From contig JAJUBI010000004.1 in assembly GCA_022419385.1 (NCBI GenBank), positions 3,763,286 through 3,827,285 on the forward strand: DNA of 64,000 bases, written 5' to 3'. A program made the position numbers and the translations under genes. The notes beneath the pieces were generated by a model. It made no database searches. It worked only from the letters and a program-made list of their open reading frames with translations, and was not told where the DNA came from. Below are positions 9,521 through 21,034 of the stretch, in pieces (position 1 is the first letter of the stretch; every line of letters starts with the position of its first letter). The DNA comes from Paraconiothyrium sp. Pb-2020 (Eukaryota > Ascomycota > Dothideomycetes > Pleosporales > Didymosphaeriaceae).

Positions 9521-10915
9521 TTACACCATGACTCGCACCCCAGCAAAGAAGGAGACGATAAGGCAAAGCCATGGCGAAGGGAATTTGGCACCAGCCGCAC
9601 CGTAAAAGTATATAGGCTGATCCCCATTGTTAAGATCGTACGACGAGGACTTTGGCGCGCTTGCTGTCGCTAGCGTTGAAGCCGAAATAAGGGACGCCGA
9701 AGGAGTGATGGGTCCAGGTCCAGAGGGTAGAGAGCTGGTAGGCACTGTTCCTACTCCAGTCACAGTGGGTAGAGGATCGATCACCGTCAATCTAGTCCTA
9801 GATGGCCGTGGACTTATTGGTACGACTGTTACTGAAGAGACATCCGACGAAACGCCGCTTGCTACCAGGGGGCTAGAGAGCATGGTTTTATTCTCATGAA
9901 CAGCTGAAGGTAGGACCGAAGGATCTTCTTCTTTGCTACATGGAGGTGGAAGATTTAGGCTAGGAGGACCGTACATGGAGCTCGTTGGGGACACCGTCTC
10001 TACCAGAGAGGATACCGTCTTTGCCGGAGGGGAAAGCGCGTCTTGAACCTGAATTAACTCCGACGCAACAGGCACCGCAGATGAAGGCAAGATTGGAAGC
10101 GGAGCAGTTACGTTGACTGGTCGATCTTGTGAAACCGAGGGAGCAGGCGTTGAAGCAGGCTTAAAATTGGGAATCTCTGTTACCAAATGCTCCATTAGCT
10201 TACTTGCAGCAACCGTCTTGAAATCTGGCATCGACGTTGTTGACAAGGTTTTAAACCAAACGACGATAGACGCGAACTTCTCACAGTCAACATCGCGTGG
10301 TCCTAAATCGCAGGGCACTGTCCCCATGGGCTGGAGAGGCATGATCTCCGCTGGCGCCTTGAAAACTCTTGTGGGCCAGGAGTTTGACGTTGCTGCATTG
10401 AATATTCTTGCGAGCCAGGGATCTAGTGGCGGTGAAGTAGTCGAAGCCACAACAGGGACAGAAGTGCCCATAAACGAAGAAGACTCCAGCGTGGTCGTGG
10501 CAGAACTTAGTGCCAGATCCCTTGACGCTGGGTGCGTCAAGGTCATGACCATTGTAGTCCCAAGCAGGGATCCTGGCTCTACTGACCTGGACGCGAATCC
10601 CAGCGTGCTCGATGATGGAGAAGCCTGGTAGGACTTGGAACCGTTTGCAGATGCGGTGGGCACCGCTATGGGGAACAGTTGGAGTTTGGAAGCCACTGAA
10701 GAGGAAAGTCGATTAGCTACAGTTCCATGTATGGATGCGCAATGTGACTTACAGGTATAGACAGAACGATCAACCACGCCGCTCGCGAAACCGGCAGTGC
10801 GTGGTGGAAGCGTCTCGGTGTTCTTGACGCCATGGGGAATGGCCGTCAGTCCAGCAAGAACACTGGAGAGGAAACCGAAGAAGAGGAAGAAGAACGCTAT
10901 CACCAAGGCGAACAT
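9521..10915 (-). CDS. Ser/Thr/Pro-rich secreted, possibly GPI-anchored protein
   Basis: Exons 10915-10753 and 10695-9521 give 445 aa. The 57-bp intron (10696-10752) has donor GTAAGT, branch GCTAATC and acceptor TTCAG; it is a multiple of 3 with no stop, so the unspliced form is a 464-aa protein. An N-terminal signal peptide is obvious (a Phe/Leu-rich core in residues 1-22 ending at LAG). The body is dominated by Ser, Thr, Pro and Val with two clustered Cys (PCDLGPRDVDCEKF), as in mucin-like wall proteins. The C terminus ends in a hydrophobic stretch (WLCLIVSFFAG) after small residues, compatible with GPI attachment. No enzymatic domain is visible. Confidence 0.7.
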   Translation of the reverse strand: MFALVIAFFFLFFGFLSSVLAGLTAIPHGVKNTETLPPRTAGFASGVVDRSVYTCKSHCASIHGTVANRLSSSVASKLQLFPIAVPTASANGSKSYQASPSSSTLGFASRSVEPGSLLGTTMVMTLTHPASRDLALSSATTTLESSSFMGTSVPVVASTTSPPLDPWLARIFNAATSNSWPTRVFKAPAEIMPLQPMGTVPCDLGPRDVDCEKFASIVVWFKTLSTTSMPDFKTVAASKLMEHLVTEIPNFKPASTPAPSVSQDRPVNVTAPLPILPSSAVPVASELIQVQDALSPPAKTVSSLVETVSPTSSMYGPPSLNLPPPCSKEEDPSVLPSAVHENKTMLSSPLVASGVSSDVSSVTVVPISPRPSRTRLTVIDPLPTVTGVGTVPTSSLPSGPGPITPSASLISASTLATASAPKSSSYDLNNGDQPIYFYGAAGAKFPSPWLCLIVSFFAGVRVMV

Positions 10916-12058
10916 CCCCTTGAAATGAAGGAGTGCTTCTTAACTCTTGGTTTGTAAAAGTAAAACAGACGGAGATGGACTGGTGGACTGTTGATTTGGC
11001 TTTCGTTATGGCACTGACCGATGGTTTGATGCAGAAACGCGAGCAACGACTGTGGGGAACGAAGGGAGAGAATGGGGAGAGATTATGCGGATGGCCGATG
11101 CGGCTTAAAAGGGAGACTCCCTCCTGACTTGGTAATTTAGCTTGGAAGGTTTGGGGAGACAAACTATTGGGAACAGACTCCTGGGTGAAGTACATGAGGT
11201 GTAAGAGTGGTGCATTGGTTAGGTAGGCGGAAGTGCCTATATAGAGCTAGCACTAGTAAGCTGGCACTTTCCACATAGTGCAGGGCACCTGCTCAACACT
11301 GGGAACGATATGCATGAATGTACTCAATAAGCGCACGTATGACCAATTCAATCCATACTCATTCGCATATTGCACTTGCTTAGATCATGCTTTACAGTAA
11401 TTAGCATGATATGCTGTCGGTTAGACAGAAACGGAGTGAGGCTTGCTCTGCTTTGGCTGACATAGGGGAGCCTCAACAATATTCCATTACCCCCGTCCTA
11501 TCTTAGATCCATCCGGAAAACCTCGGCACATGACCATGTGGAACACTGCAAAGTGTCGCAATGGTAGCCGCGTACCAGACCGTGCCATCGTGAGGGATAG
11601 TCCAGTCAATCGCAAGTACTCGAAGTGTAGGACGACTTTTCAGGCGTATGCGGCTACGATGCTAAGAGGGAAATGCTAAACTTACTGTTAAAGCTTACTC
11701 GATCGGCAAACCCCACAAAACCCCGCAAAAACTAGTGAAAACAGCCAATATATTCTTTGACCCTCGCCCTATACTAATCCTAATCCTATGTGAGAGCGTG
11801 TGAGAGCGTGCAGGTCGGGTATGATTTAACAGCTCCCATGCTGAGGTCTTGGGTGAGTTTGGACGTGGGCTTCATCGCGCTGGAACATTGATGTTCGTAA
11901 TATTTATGTTCGCAATGCTTGTGTAATTTATAAGACATCAGCATAGAAAGTCAAAAAGTTATACTATTGCAACAACAAGAGGTATCTAGCCAGGACCCAA
12001 CAACCCAAGACGCCATCGTTAATCATGCAGACATCGGTAAAAACTATGTGAGCTACAC
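10916..12058. other. Intergenic region
   Basis: 1.1 kb: promoter of the secreted-protein gene and 3' flank of NUF2. A TGTGAGAGCG direct duplication occurs near 11790-11810. No supported gene. Confidence 0.5.
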
Positions 12059-13697
12059 CTAGATGCTCTGCTCCATCTCCGTGATGTACAGCTTGATGTG
12101 ACTTTCCATCTTAATGTACTCGTCATGGGCGGCGTGTACCTCAGCCTCGATGCTGTCCTTGAGTTGCGCCATCTGCGGCCCGTTAGCTCCGTCAACGAAA
12201 TAAATGCATTCCGACATACCTTTTTCTCAGTCTGCTCAATCTTGACCCGCCTCTCCTCCATATCACGACCCTTCTCGCCGCGCTCCTTAGTCAACTGCGT
12301 GTGGGTATCGTGCAATTCCTCCATTCGCTTACGCGCTGCCTCGGCCTCATCATCCGCTTTCTTCTTAATCTTATCCATTCGCGCATTGACATTGCCAAGC
12401 TGCTTCTGCAAAAGTCGTTCTTGACGTTCGATGTCTCGTACGTTGTTACTTCTATCAGTCAAAGCATCCGCATGTCGCGACGCTTTCGCAAGTTCTTCCT
12501 CTTCCTTAGCGAGGTCGGCTTGGACGTCGGTGAGCAAGCGGGTGCAAGATGTGACATCGGCGGCTACCACTCCGAATGATTCAGTGGAGGTTTGCAGTGC
12601 GCGTGCGCGGCGGTCGAGCGACTCGATTTGAGACTTGTCGTTGGCCAGCCGGTCGTTCAGGTCACGCAATGAGTCCTCCAGCGCTGTAGGGCTCTGCTCG
12701 GTGTACGGCTTCAGTTTCGACACCTCGCGATTGATATTCTCTTTGTCCTCATATTTTTTCTGCAGGATTGCCTTGAGACTGTGTTGTTGCTCCTTCGCGC
12801 GAGCTACCTTCTCTTGTACCACCTCTTGTTCCTTGCCCAGCTCACGGAGCCTCATCTTGAGATCATTGTAGCGTCTCTCTTTCTCCTGCAACAGCCTCTG
12901 AGTTGCAATGCGGTTCCGCTCCAGATCTGCGAGCTGGAGCTCTTTCGTCTCCTTCTCATCGTAGAGTTGCTCAATGCGCAACTTTGTACGCTGCGACTTG
13001 TTGAAGTGCTCGTCAATAACCTCCGTCTGAGATTCGCGAAATCTTATAAAGTTGATCATGTACGAAAAGATCTTGACGAGACGCGCGTAGTTCGGCTTGT
13101 AAAGATCTGCGAAAGTAAAGTCGTGAACACCGCACTACGCATATAGTCAGTCGTGAATCTTCGCTCACCCTACGGCCTCTGAGCTTACCTCTCGGAGCAG
13201 CCTCCTCAGCGTTACAAAGAACGCTAGCAAGTCGCGCGTATCGCTCGAGTATAGCTTCTCGGCATCTGGCCCGCAGATATCTTCGGCAGCTGCCCGCATC
13301 GCCGGTGCGACAACGTCGCGCGTCGTATTCATGATCACCTCCGCCATCCACTCAAAGACTCGTTGTATAACCTCAGGCTTCGGTTTCTGGAGGTCTAAGG
13401 AGGTGAAGCTGAGGCCGATTGGGACTCCTATATCCGTTATACACCCAGCAATCTCGTGGTCGGGCTATTACTATTAGCAAGCAAAGGCATGGATGAGAAC
13501 GACAGTGTTCGGAATAGTAAGTAGATTTCTTTGATATAGCGATCAGGCCATACGTTATAGAGAATCCTATCCCGTGTTCCGTCCACTGCCGTCGGTGTAC
13601 GTACAAGCGTCATGAAAACATCTTCCTGCGGCGGTGGAGGCGCGCGTTGGTTGTAGGACGTATTGCGCGCCATGCTCATTCGACCACCGTAAGACAT
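12059..13697 (-). CDS. NUF2: Kinetochore protein NUF2 (NDC80 complex)
   Basis: Four exons, 13697-13605, 13464-13189, 13134-12220 and 12172-12059, give 465 aa, close to yeast Nuf2 (about 450). Introns are 140, 54 and 47 bp with consistent phase 0. The N-terminal calponin-homology head is spread over exons 1-3 and includes the family pattern L-PDHEIAGCITDIGV, then LQKPKPEVIQRVFEW, then CGVHDFTFADLYKP and VKIFSYMINFIRFRE. From about residue 145 to the end the protein is a long coiled coil rich in Lys, Glu, Gln and Arg. In the NDC80 complex Nuf2 pairs with Ndc80 and couples centromeres to spindle microtubules. Reading exon 1 through the donor GTACGT would break the CH domain, which supports the chosen splice. 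Confidence 0.92.
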
Positions 13698-16600
13698 CTT
13701 CAATTTTTCTGTATTATTCAAGCGATGTATCGTATGCGACGTGGTGGTGTGTTGGTATAATGGTGATGTTAGTGAACGCTTGTTTGTTTACGAAAAGACG
13801 GTTGCGAGGGTGAGATTTCATTAGACCAGAACCGGAAAGGCGCCGGCCAGGCCCACGCTAGCCAACACGCACTGCACCGTGAACTTCGATATGGAAGACA
13901 AAAGTGTTCGAACAAACAGAGATGTTCAATATATTAGATCCTACGTTTACGTCTCGTGTGCGCTCGCTCATTCCTCTCCTAAAACGCACCTGGACGCGTG
14001 AGGCACTGTAGTATTGCGGACTTAGCCGACTATCTCTACGCAAGTGTGGCTGCCTCATCGTCTTGATTCACCCAACTGCCTTTCGGAACACCGGAAGTAT
14101 AGACATAATGTTGAGTCTTAAGGCAAGGGCGACCGTGCATGATCTGCTCCTGGGACTACCGAGATGGTGGTGCAGGCTAAGAACCTCCCGTATTGTAGGA
14201 TATCGAAGCATGATAAAATGCGACAACTCAGATGTTAATTTCCGTCCTTTTGAAATTCATAGGAACACCGTTTGTACCCATTCTATATGGAGTAACTGGG
14301 CGCGCTCGATCGCGCTCTTGGATGATTGTTTTGTGTGCAACATGCCAGCCTGGCACTGTCTTGGAATAGGCGATTGCTAAGTCATGGAAGTAGAGCGAGG
14401 GTTGGAACGCGAGAGCACGCGAAGTCTACCGTAGAATAATTCACAGCTAACGAACGGATACCGAACGAATGATACACAGCGACGCGGTGGACCGGGAATT
14501 GGATGTTACTTGCATAGTTCATCGCGCGCGTCTTGTCACTAACACGGTGAAACAATCGATATCCACGGTCGCGCCGAACAGACTTTATTGTTGACGCAGT
14601 CTTTTCAAAGCGCAAGACGTCGTTGCATGTACAGAATGCAAGTAAGATGCACTGAATCGATAGTTATGTGTGAGCGCAACTTGAGAGCACGGCGTGCAGA
14701 TGCAAGGAGAAGTCTCCATATGTACCTTTGGGACGCTGACATGTGAAGACATGTCGTGAGCATCTCTTGTAACCTTCACCTACCCAGAACATGTGTCCAG
14801 ACGCCCGTCTCGTGGCTACGCCGCGCGTCTACTGCATCTTTGGGAGAGCGGCATCTGCTGTGCAAGTGCGACCGAACCGTTACCACGCCGTTCGACATGT
14901 CCGCATCGTGCTAGTGCGGCGATCCGCGCGCAATGTCTTTGTTGTGGACAAGAATCAGGGAATCCTTTAAGCAGAGGCTGGCGTCGCTACGTATCATTGC
15001 GTAACAATTGCCGACCGTTGCTTTTCTGAAACCAAAACAAAGTTGAGGGCTTGCGCCAAAACTTGCCGCAGCTGAGTCGGCCGCGAGAAGGTCGTGAGAA
15101 GGTTCACGCTAATATCGCCAATCTGCGCATGTCGCACAGTGACGGCGAACGATGTATGGACGCAAGCCCAAGCCACCGACGCTGGAGCCGCTCTCTTCTC
15201 ATCTCATTTTAAGACAATCAGACACAGTTGATTCTGCTCGACTACACTCAGCTCCAAAGAGAAGAACGCACAGGGTCGCAATTGGACGTCCCCGGAGATT
15301 CGAGGTCTCAGGTGCGGTCGACTCGCGGAAAGCTGGCGCGCTCACTAAATTGGGCGCCGAAGCCTTACGGATGGTGTCCGAAGACGGGGTGCCGTTGCCA
15401 ACCAGACAGGACAGGTTTAGCGACAGGGAAGCGAGACAGTTTTGCCGCGCGAAACACTGTGATAAGGACGATCTGTTCTGGACGCGTGCGTGGTTAGGAT
15501 TTGCGGCCAGAAACACGACGATCGAAAAGCAAATTCTTTGAGAACAGCGGGTCATGCAGTACCGAAGCCGGCTTGGCTGACGGGAGACCTCAGACCTGAA
15601 TTGCAAAGCACGGCAGCGTGGCATGGTGTTCCTGAAACGTCGCCCGCCGTGCCGGTGTGATACAAGGGAAGTGGAGACTGTTGATGTGCTTCGAGAGCTG
15701 TAGGAAGCCGATGATGTTATCGCCGTGTCGCAGGCACAGGAGGGGAAAAGGGGGACTGCACACTGTACAAGGCCGGGTTACCTGTCGATAGCAATCGACG
15801 TTATGGACAAGCAGGCATGCCGCATTCCGTGTGACTGGAAGGAAGTGGGTACTGTGGCGTGCCGCAGCCCTAGCGGTGGCTGGCGGTCCGCGACAGGGCA
15901 TCAGCATCGGTGCTTGACCGCAGACGGGCTGCAGTGGCAGGCCGTTTTGTCGTGGTCGTGGTCGTTGTTGCTCACCGTCTGGTATACCTTGGGCCAGGCC
16001 AACAACAAGGGAACCCACCTGCCACCAACCACGCCGTGCAGAGCCAGGTCGAGCCGATCTTGCCCAGACGCCCGGCTGAGATGCCGGTAGGGATGCGATG
16101 GGCGCTGAGCTCGTGGTCGACGTTGGTGCTGGAGCGATGCGGCAATGATTGGCACAGGCATTGATGAGCCACGAGAGGCCAGGGACGCCGGCGACGCCTT
16201 TGGCGACTGGGGGCCACTCATGGAGAGGCTCGCCACCAGCGAGCGTCAGTGGCCACCATCTTCGGCATGCTCGAGAGGGAGCAAGAGGAGCGTGTGCTCG
16301 CTAGGCGAGCGGTCGTCTGCCGCGTGACTATGGAGCCATGGTGAAGGCTAATGGCTCGGGCTGTAGGCACAGAGCATGGTGAAGTGGCAAAGGACCGCAG
16401 CAGCACACAAAAACGTTGCAACGCACGCTGAGCTGGCTGGCGGGCTATTCGTGGTGTGCAGCCCCTACGTCCCACGTCGCAAACGCCCATCGCACAGTTG
16501 TCCGTACCGCACCGCACCGCACCGCACCGCACCGCGCCGCAACGCAACGGCGCTCGCAGTGCTCATTTCTCGAAGCATTCTAGGCCTGCGGGAGCTGGAC

Positions 16601-16972
16601 CGGCGCCGCTAGCCTCGCGGTTGGCAGCGCTGTCGTCGCTCACGTTAACCAAGGTTCGGCCCTTGCGTCACAACTCAGGCACTCACACAGTGCCTCCCTT
16701 CGTAGCCTCCCTCCCTCCCCACGACACCTGTTCGCACCGCCATCCACCTCGCCTTTGTTTGCTGCAGTCGCTGCGTCTTCACCGAAAAAGAACAACAAAA
16801 ACCGCCCCTCGCACACCATGCAGCCCGCCGACAAACCGCAGCTCAGCGATAGCAGATAGCACGCCGCACCATCCGACACGGTTCGCGCTCGCGCAGTCAC
16901 GTTGTGTGCCGCGCGCGCGGGCATCGACTCGCACCCTTCCCGCCCAACGCTCGACGGGCGTCGTAGTCCGCT
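13698..16972. other. Gene-free 3.3 kb region with GC-rich right half
   Basis: No open frame here has intron or codon features or family resemblance that I trust. The right half (about 15.1-16.9 kb) is GC-rich. It contains a CCGCA microsatellite and, from 16690 to 16730, a pyrimidine-rich tract of the type found in promoters of strongly expressed fungal genes. Confidence 0.5.
16502..16546. repeat. CCGCA pentanucleotide microsatellite
   Basis: Five perfect CCGCA units (16507-16531) are flanked by degenerate units (CCGTA, CCGCG, ACGCA). Confidence 0.85.
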
Positions 16973-19645
16973 ATGCCCATGTGGCCGTTTGGGCGGAAGG
17001 CCACTAGATTAAAAGAGGGTGGACCCGCCGCTGTCGCAGAAAGGAAGCGGCCTGTTGCAGGCTCCATGCCAGCCGCGAAAGCTCACGAATTCGCCAGCAG
17101 GGACGTCCTGAGAAGCTCGCCCGCCCGCCGTCAAAGCACCCGCAGTAATCGTCGGAGACGGAGGAGTTCGCGCTCTAGTGCGTCCCTGCGCGACCTCGAA
17201 AAGGACTCGCCCACCCTAAAGGCCCTTGAAGCCCAAAGCGCCGCTTTTGCTAAAGAGCAGGGCCTCCCGCGCCACAGCGTCGACGACAACATTACCGCCC
17301 TCCCCAATCAACGCCGCCTTGAACAAAGTCCACACCTTCGCCCTATATCGCAGCAGCACGGCACCATCCCCTACAATTTCTCTCTTAAGGACAACAACCC
17401 GAGTAATTCGCAGTCGAGCCTGCCAACCGCCCGCGAGCGGGGCAAACTCCAACGACCCCAGTCCCTGCGCAAGCCTCTCAACGAGTCGGGCCTCATTCGG
17501 CGCATCTCAAGCAAAAAGCAAAAGCGGGAACATGAGCATCTGCGCGAGGAGGAGATCCGGGCCATGAGCATGCCGCTCCCACAAAAAAGACCAGCAGGCA
17601 AGTCGGGAGACATGCTGCGACGGGACAGCAAGAAGGTCAAGGGCAGCCTCAGCCGCCGCTTCGAACGACATGAGTCCAACATTTCGCTTCCGCTTGAAGA
17701 CTCGATACATTCCTCCATGTCCGGCAGCTCAGATCCCCGTGCCTTCCGGGTGAGCACCTTGGACATGTTCTCGCCACGGCCCACAGTAAGGTGTTCGGTC
17801 GGCTCCCAATACTATGCCAGCGGTACCGACTCATCGCCACTCTCCAACAAGAGCCGGTCCAACACGCAGCGAGGGCGTCAGCCAGGTAGCAGAGAAGCCC
17901 CTCAAGATTGGAAGGAGAAGAGAGACAAGAGGAGTAGCAGGATAGATGACCTGGCAGACGAGCTTGACACTGGTGCGCTGAGGGAAATAATGGACCGGGA
18001 CAAGCGGCGAAGAGACAAGAAGAGGAAAGCTGAAGATGAACGTCTGCGCCGCAGATTGGAGCGTCGCGCAGATAAGCAACGAGCAGCAGAAGCTGCACCT
18101 CTGACGCCGGGGACGCCTACTGCCCCTCGGAAGGATGCACAGGGAACGATCGGTCTGGGCATTGAAAGGAATACGGGTGCACCCACGCATATGCCCATGG
18201 AAGACGTTCGGCCATCCACACCCCAGCGCCGTCCGCCTCCTCTTACACCTCAGGTTGAGGAGATCAGCCAACTCCCCACCCCTCTGGAGAGCCCCATCGA
18301 GGAGCCGGTGATTTCCAGCGCCCAGGCTGTCCGCTACTCCCGAGGCAGCGTCTCAGCTACCCACACTCGCGGGCCTTCGAACGTTTCTCAAATGCCAGAG
18401 CTTCTCTCCGAACGTCTTGCTCAAGAAACGCCTATTGATTCGATCGAACCTGCACATGATCCGATGGCGAGTGGATCTCTGCACGCAGTCGAAACCACAG
18501 ACACTGCTGCAACTTCAAAGAAGGGTGGCGATCGTCGTCGCAGCTCAGAAGGAAGGCGCATGGCCGTCTTTGCTTCGCTCTTCAGACGCGGCAAACGACG
18601 ATCCCAAGATCAAGGTCGTACTACACCTTCCGAGGTATCGTTTTCGAACACATCCCGCGAGTCTATGTCTCGTCAACCCCTCCCCGCCCATCTGGTCGGG
18701 CCACCACCACTCCCACCTAGCGCTCCTATCGCCATTAAACGCCCCTCCAGCGTGCCCCGCCGTACCAGATCCAAATTCAGAGAAGATCTACCTGAATTCA
18801 CTCCGCCGGACTCGCGAGTGCAATCGCCCGAGATCATTCACAACAGCGCGATCGCTGCTCGGCGAAGAAGCCAACCACCGGCTGGTCTACGTATCGAGTC
18901 CGACAATTCTGTTGCCGCTCGAACAGATTCTCCCGTCAGCCCAGGGGTTCCTAATGCAGGACTGATGTCACAATCTCTAGCGTCAGTCGACTCTGAAGGT
19001 TCTTGGCTGTCTGGAAAGCCCATTAAGCGTAGCTCCAATAAGTCCCACTTACGCTCCAGCATTGGGTCGTCCACTGCTCTCAAGACGCATGAGCCCTTCA
19101 ACGCATCTTACGAAGAACTTGGCATTCCCGATGACGAATACTTCAGGCGATTGACCCCTCAGCCCGATGAACATCGACCGTCGTTACTCTCAAAAGAGCT
19201 GGAACGGAAACCTAGCAGCATGGCCATGTCACCCCTGGAGGATCCCATCAATGATCCCATCAGTCTTGCGGACTCTGATAACGAAGAGGCAGCGCCTACC
19301 AGATCGGCGTCCCAAGAAGATGAAGAGCTCGTGCACAGCAGCATTGGTCGACAACCCACGGTCATCCACCGACAATCTCGCGTGAAGTCGAGAGAGGGAC
19401 TTTTGAGCTTCTATCTCGAAGACAAGCCGTCGCCAGAAGACTTGGCAGGCGAAAGCGCAGAAATCATCGAAGGAGATTCGCCGACATCAGACAATGAGCC
19501 CGTTGCGGTTGTTCAGCGCGCCAGAAGCGTCGATTTGGGTAAACATCACTTTCGACATCTCAGCGCTGGATCAGCCAAGCTTTTGGACATCCACAAGCGA
19601 ACGAGCACATCGTCGCAGAGCAGGCTAACGCAACAGGAACAATGA
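16973..19645 (+). CDS. Large disordered basic Ser/Arg-rich fungal protein
   Basis: A single uninterrupted frame encodes 890 aa. It opens with MPMWPFGRK and a basic NRRRRRSSRSS cluster, so nuclear or membrane-surface localisation is possible. A charged stretch near residues 320-370 (DKRRRDKKRKAEDERLRRR) is likely a single helix or coiled coil. The remainder is Ser/Pro/Arg-rich with many short SP and RRxS motifs suggesting heavy phosphorylation. I see no catalytic domain. The ATG at 16979 (MWPFG) is an equally good start. The long frame kept free of stops, with high third-position GC, argues that it is a real gene. Its function is unknown. Confidence 0.75.
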   Translation: MPMWPFGRKATRLKEGGPAAVAERKRPVAGSMPAAKAHEFASRDVLRSSPARRQSTRSNRRRRRSSRSSASLRDLEKDSPTLKALEAQSAAFAKEQGLPRHSVDDNITALPNQRRLEQSPHLRPISQQHGTIPYNFSLKDNNPSNSQSSLPTARERGKLQRPQSLRKPLNESGLIRRISSKKQKREHEHLREEEIRAMSMPLPQKRPAGKSGDMLRRDSKKVKGSLSRRFERHESNISLPLEDSIHSSMSGSSDPRAFRVSTLDMFSPRPTVRCSVGSQYYASGTDSSPLSNKSRSNTQRGRQPGSREAPQDWKEKRDKRSSRIDDLADELDTGALREIMDRDKRRRDKKRKAEDERLRRRLERRADKQRAAEAAPLTPGTPTAPRKDAQGTIGLGIERNTGAPTHMPMEDVRPSTPQRRPPPLTPQVEEISQLPTPLESPIEEPVISSAQAVRYSRGSVSATHTRGPSNVSQMPELLSERLAQETPIDSIEPAHDPMASGSLHAVETTDTAATSKKGGDRRRSSEGRRMAVFASLFRRGKRRSQDQGRTTPSEVSFSNTSRESMSRQPLPAHLVGPPPLPPSAPIAIKRPSSVPRRTRSKFREDLPEFTPPDSRVQSPEIIHNSAIAARRRSQPPAGLRIESDNSVAARTDSPVSPGVPNAGLMSQSLASVDSEGSWLSGKPIKRSSNKSHLRSSIGSSTALKTHEPFNASYEELGIPDDEYFRRLTPQPDEHRPSLLSKELERKPSSMAMSPLEDPINDPISLADSDNEEAAPTRSASQEDEELVHSSIGRQPTVIHRQSRVKSREGLLSFYLEDKPSPEDLAGESAEIIEGDSPTSDNEPVAVVQRARSVDLGKHHFRHLSAGSAKLLDIHKRTSTSSQSRLTQQEQ

Positions 19646-21034
19646 TCGAACCACGGACATGGGAGAAGATTTTGAGTCACGAATGTTTGCCAGACCGCGC
19701 CACTCTTTTGCATTTCCTTTGTACCTGTGGGGTCTTTACGGATCCGCCACCTTGCCCTAGTCACTCATTCAACTTTCCTTGCCTGTCTCCAGTCACTCAT
19801 TCAACTCTCCTTGCCTGTTACAAACCCCAAAACAAAAAAAAAAGGTATTGGCAAACATTCTGGTCATGAGTCTCTCCCGCAAGCCTTGGTTGATCGCGCT
19901 TCCTATGCGCCAGTCTGGTCTCGACGCTGATTTGGTTTTCCTGGTAGACTTCGGATCTGGACATTTGGGCGGCAATACATAGCACGGCGTTTGGTGGAAA
20001 TGGTAATTTAGCGTTGCTCTACTTCTTGTTTGTGGCTCTATACCAATTTGTACTGTACATTAGCTGGCACGTTGGCCGGCTTTCTCCTTTCTTACGTTCT
20101 ATACCTACGCATCACGGCCCCTGGGATCTGGCATACAGGCATAGACGGACATGATAGCAAGCCGAAAACTCGGATCCCATTTGGCGCTGGGTGCTCTGCC
20201 ATGCATTTTCCGATGGCATATGCCACATGTGCTTTCACTACATTGGGATATCTGACTTGGATTCCCAACTGGGCATTGCACGATGGCGTTACCCAACTTC
20301 GGCTTTTAGCTTAGACAAGCAGATGTATTGATGAACTTGATTCCAACTGCAATCATGGTGCCATATGCGACCGTGGTCTGAGGCGTGCATCACTCCGTCT
20401 CCGCATGCGAACGAATGAGTTGTAGGGGCAGGGCCATGGTGGGGCAACACGAGCCGCACGACGTGTTGATGTGGAATCAAGCACCTCCATGTGTCCGCAT
20501 CTGACAATAGTCGCCATAGGGCTGTATTTGACGCCGTCTATTAGTTAATATCAGGCACATTGCCGCCTCCGGCGCGTACGTGGTATTGTTCGCATGGCAG
20601 CTGCCGAGTGTCTGCGGATGGCGGGGTACTGGTTGCCTTTGTCGGGCAAGGCTCGGGCACACGCGCACGTCATTGAAATGCAGGCCCATTCATCTCTGTA
20701 ATCAGCGCCCACCTCGGATTTATCATCAGCAAAACTCCACCAGCGCCCCTCGTAGCTCCTGGATACGCTCTCGCACACCTGACGGCAACCCAAAGTCAGC
20801 TTCGTAAGTCAAATTCGCTTCCTTTCCTGTCCTGCCCGCGCGTCTTCGGCATCGCCCTGCCCGCACTGTTCACATCGGCGCAGGGACTACTTGCGCGCCT
20901 TTGCCGAGTTTGCAGCCTCTTCCCCATTCAATCGCCGAATTGTAATCGCACGCGCCGTTCACTAGCCCAGTGCATTCCATCTTTCAAATCACCTTTCCTC
21001 GACGCTTTGTCTCACCCCTTGCTCTTTATATACC
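19646..21034. other. Intergenic region upstream of thioredoxin
   Basis: 1.4 kb holding a 32-bp tandem duplication and an A10 run near 19835. The stretch just before thioredoxin is C-rich and pyrimidine-rich, as expected of a promoter. No gene is supported. Confidence 0.5.
19759..19822. repeat. Two tandem copies of a 32-bp unit
   Basis: Copies start at 19759 and 19791 (AGTCACTCATTCAACT...). They differ by only a few substitutions. Confidence 0.8.

Noticed and set aside
10113..10631. 172-codon plus-strand frame
   Set aside because: It lies wholly antisense to the Ser/Thr-rich secreted protein and mirrors its codon bias.
11770..11790. TAATCCTAATCCTA, reminiscent of telomere-like repeats
   Set aside because: Only two units and not the fungal TTAGGG sequence.
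15152..15541. 129-codon plus-strand ATG frame in the large gene-free region
   Set aside because: Composition follows the local GC richness, several overlapping frames of similar length exist, and there is no family resemblance or splice signal.
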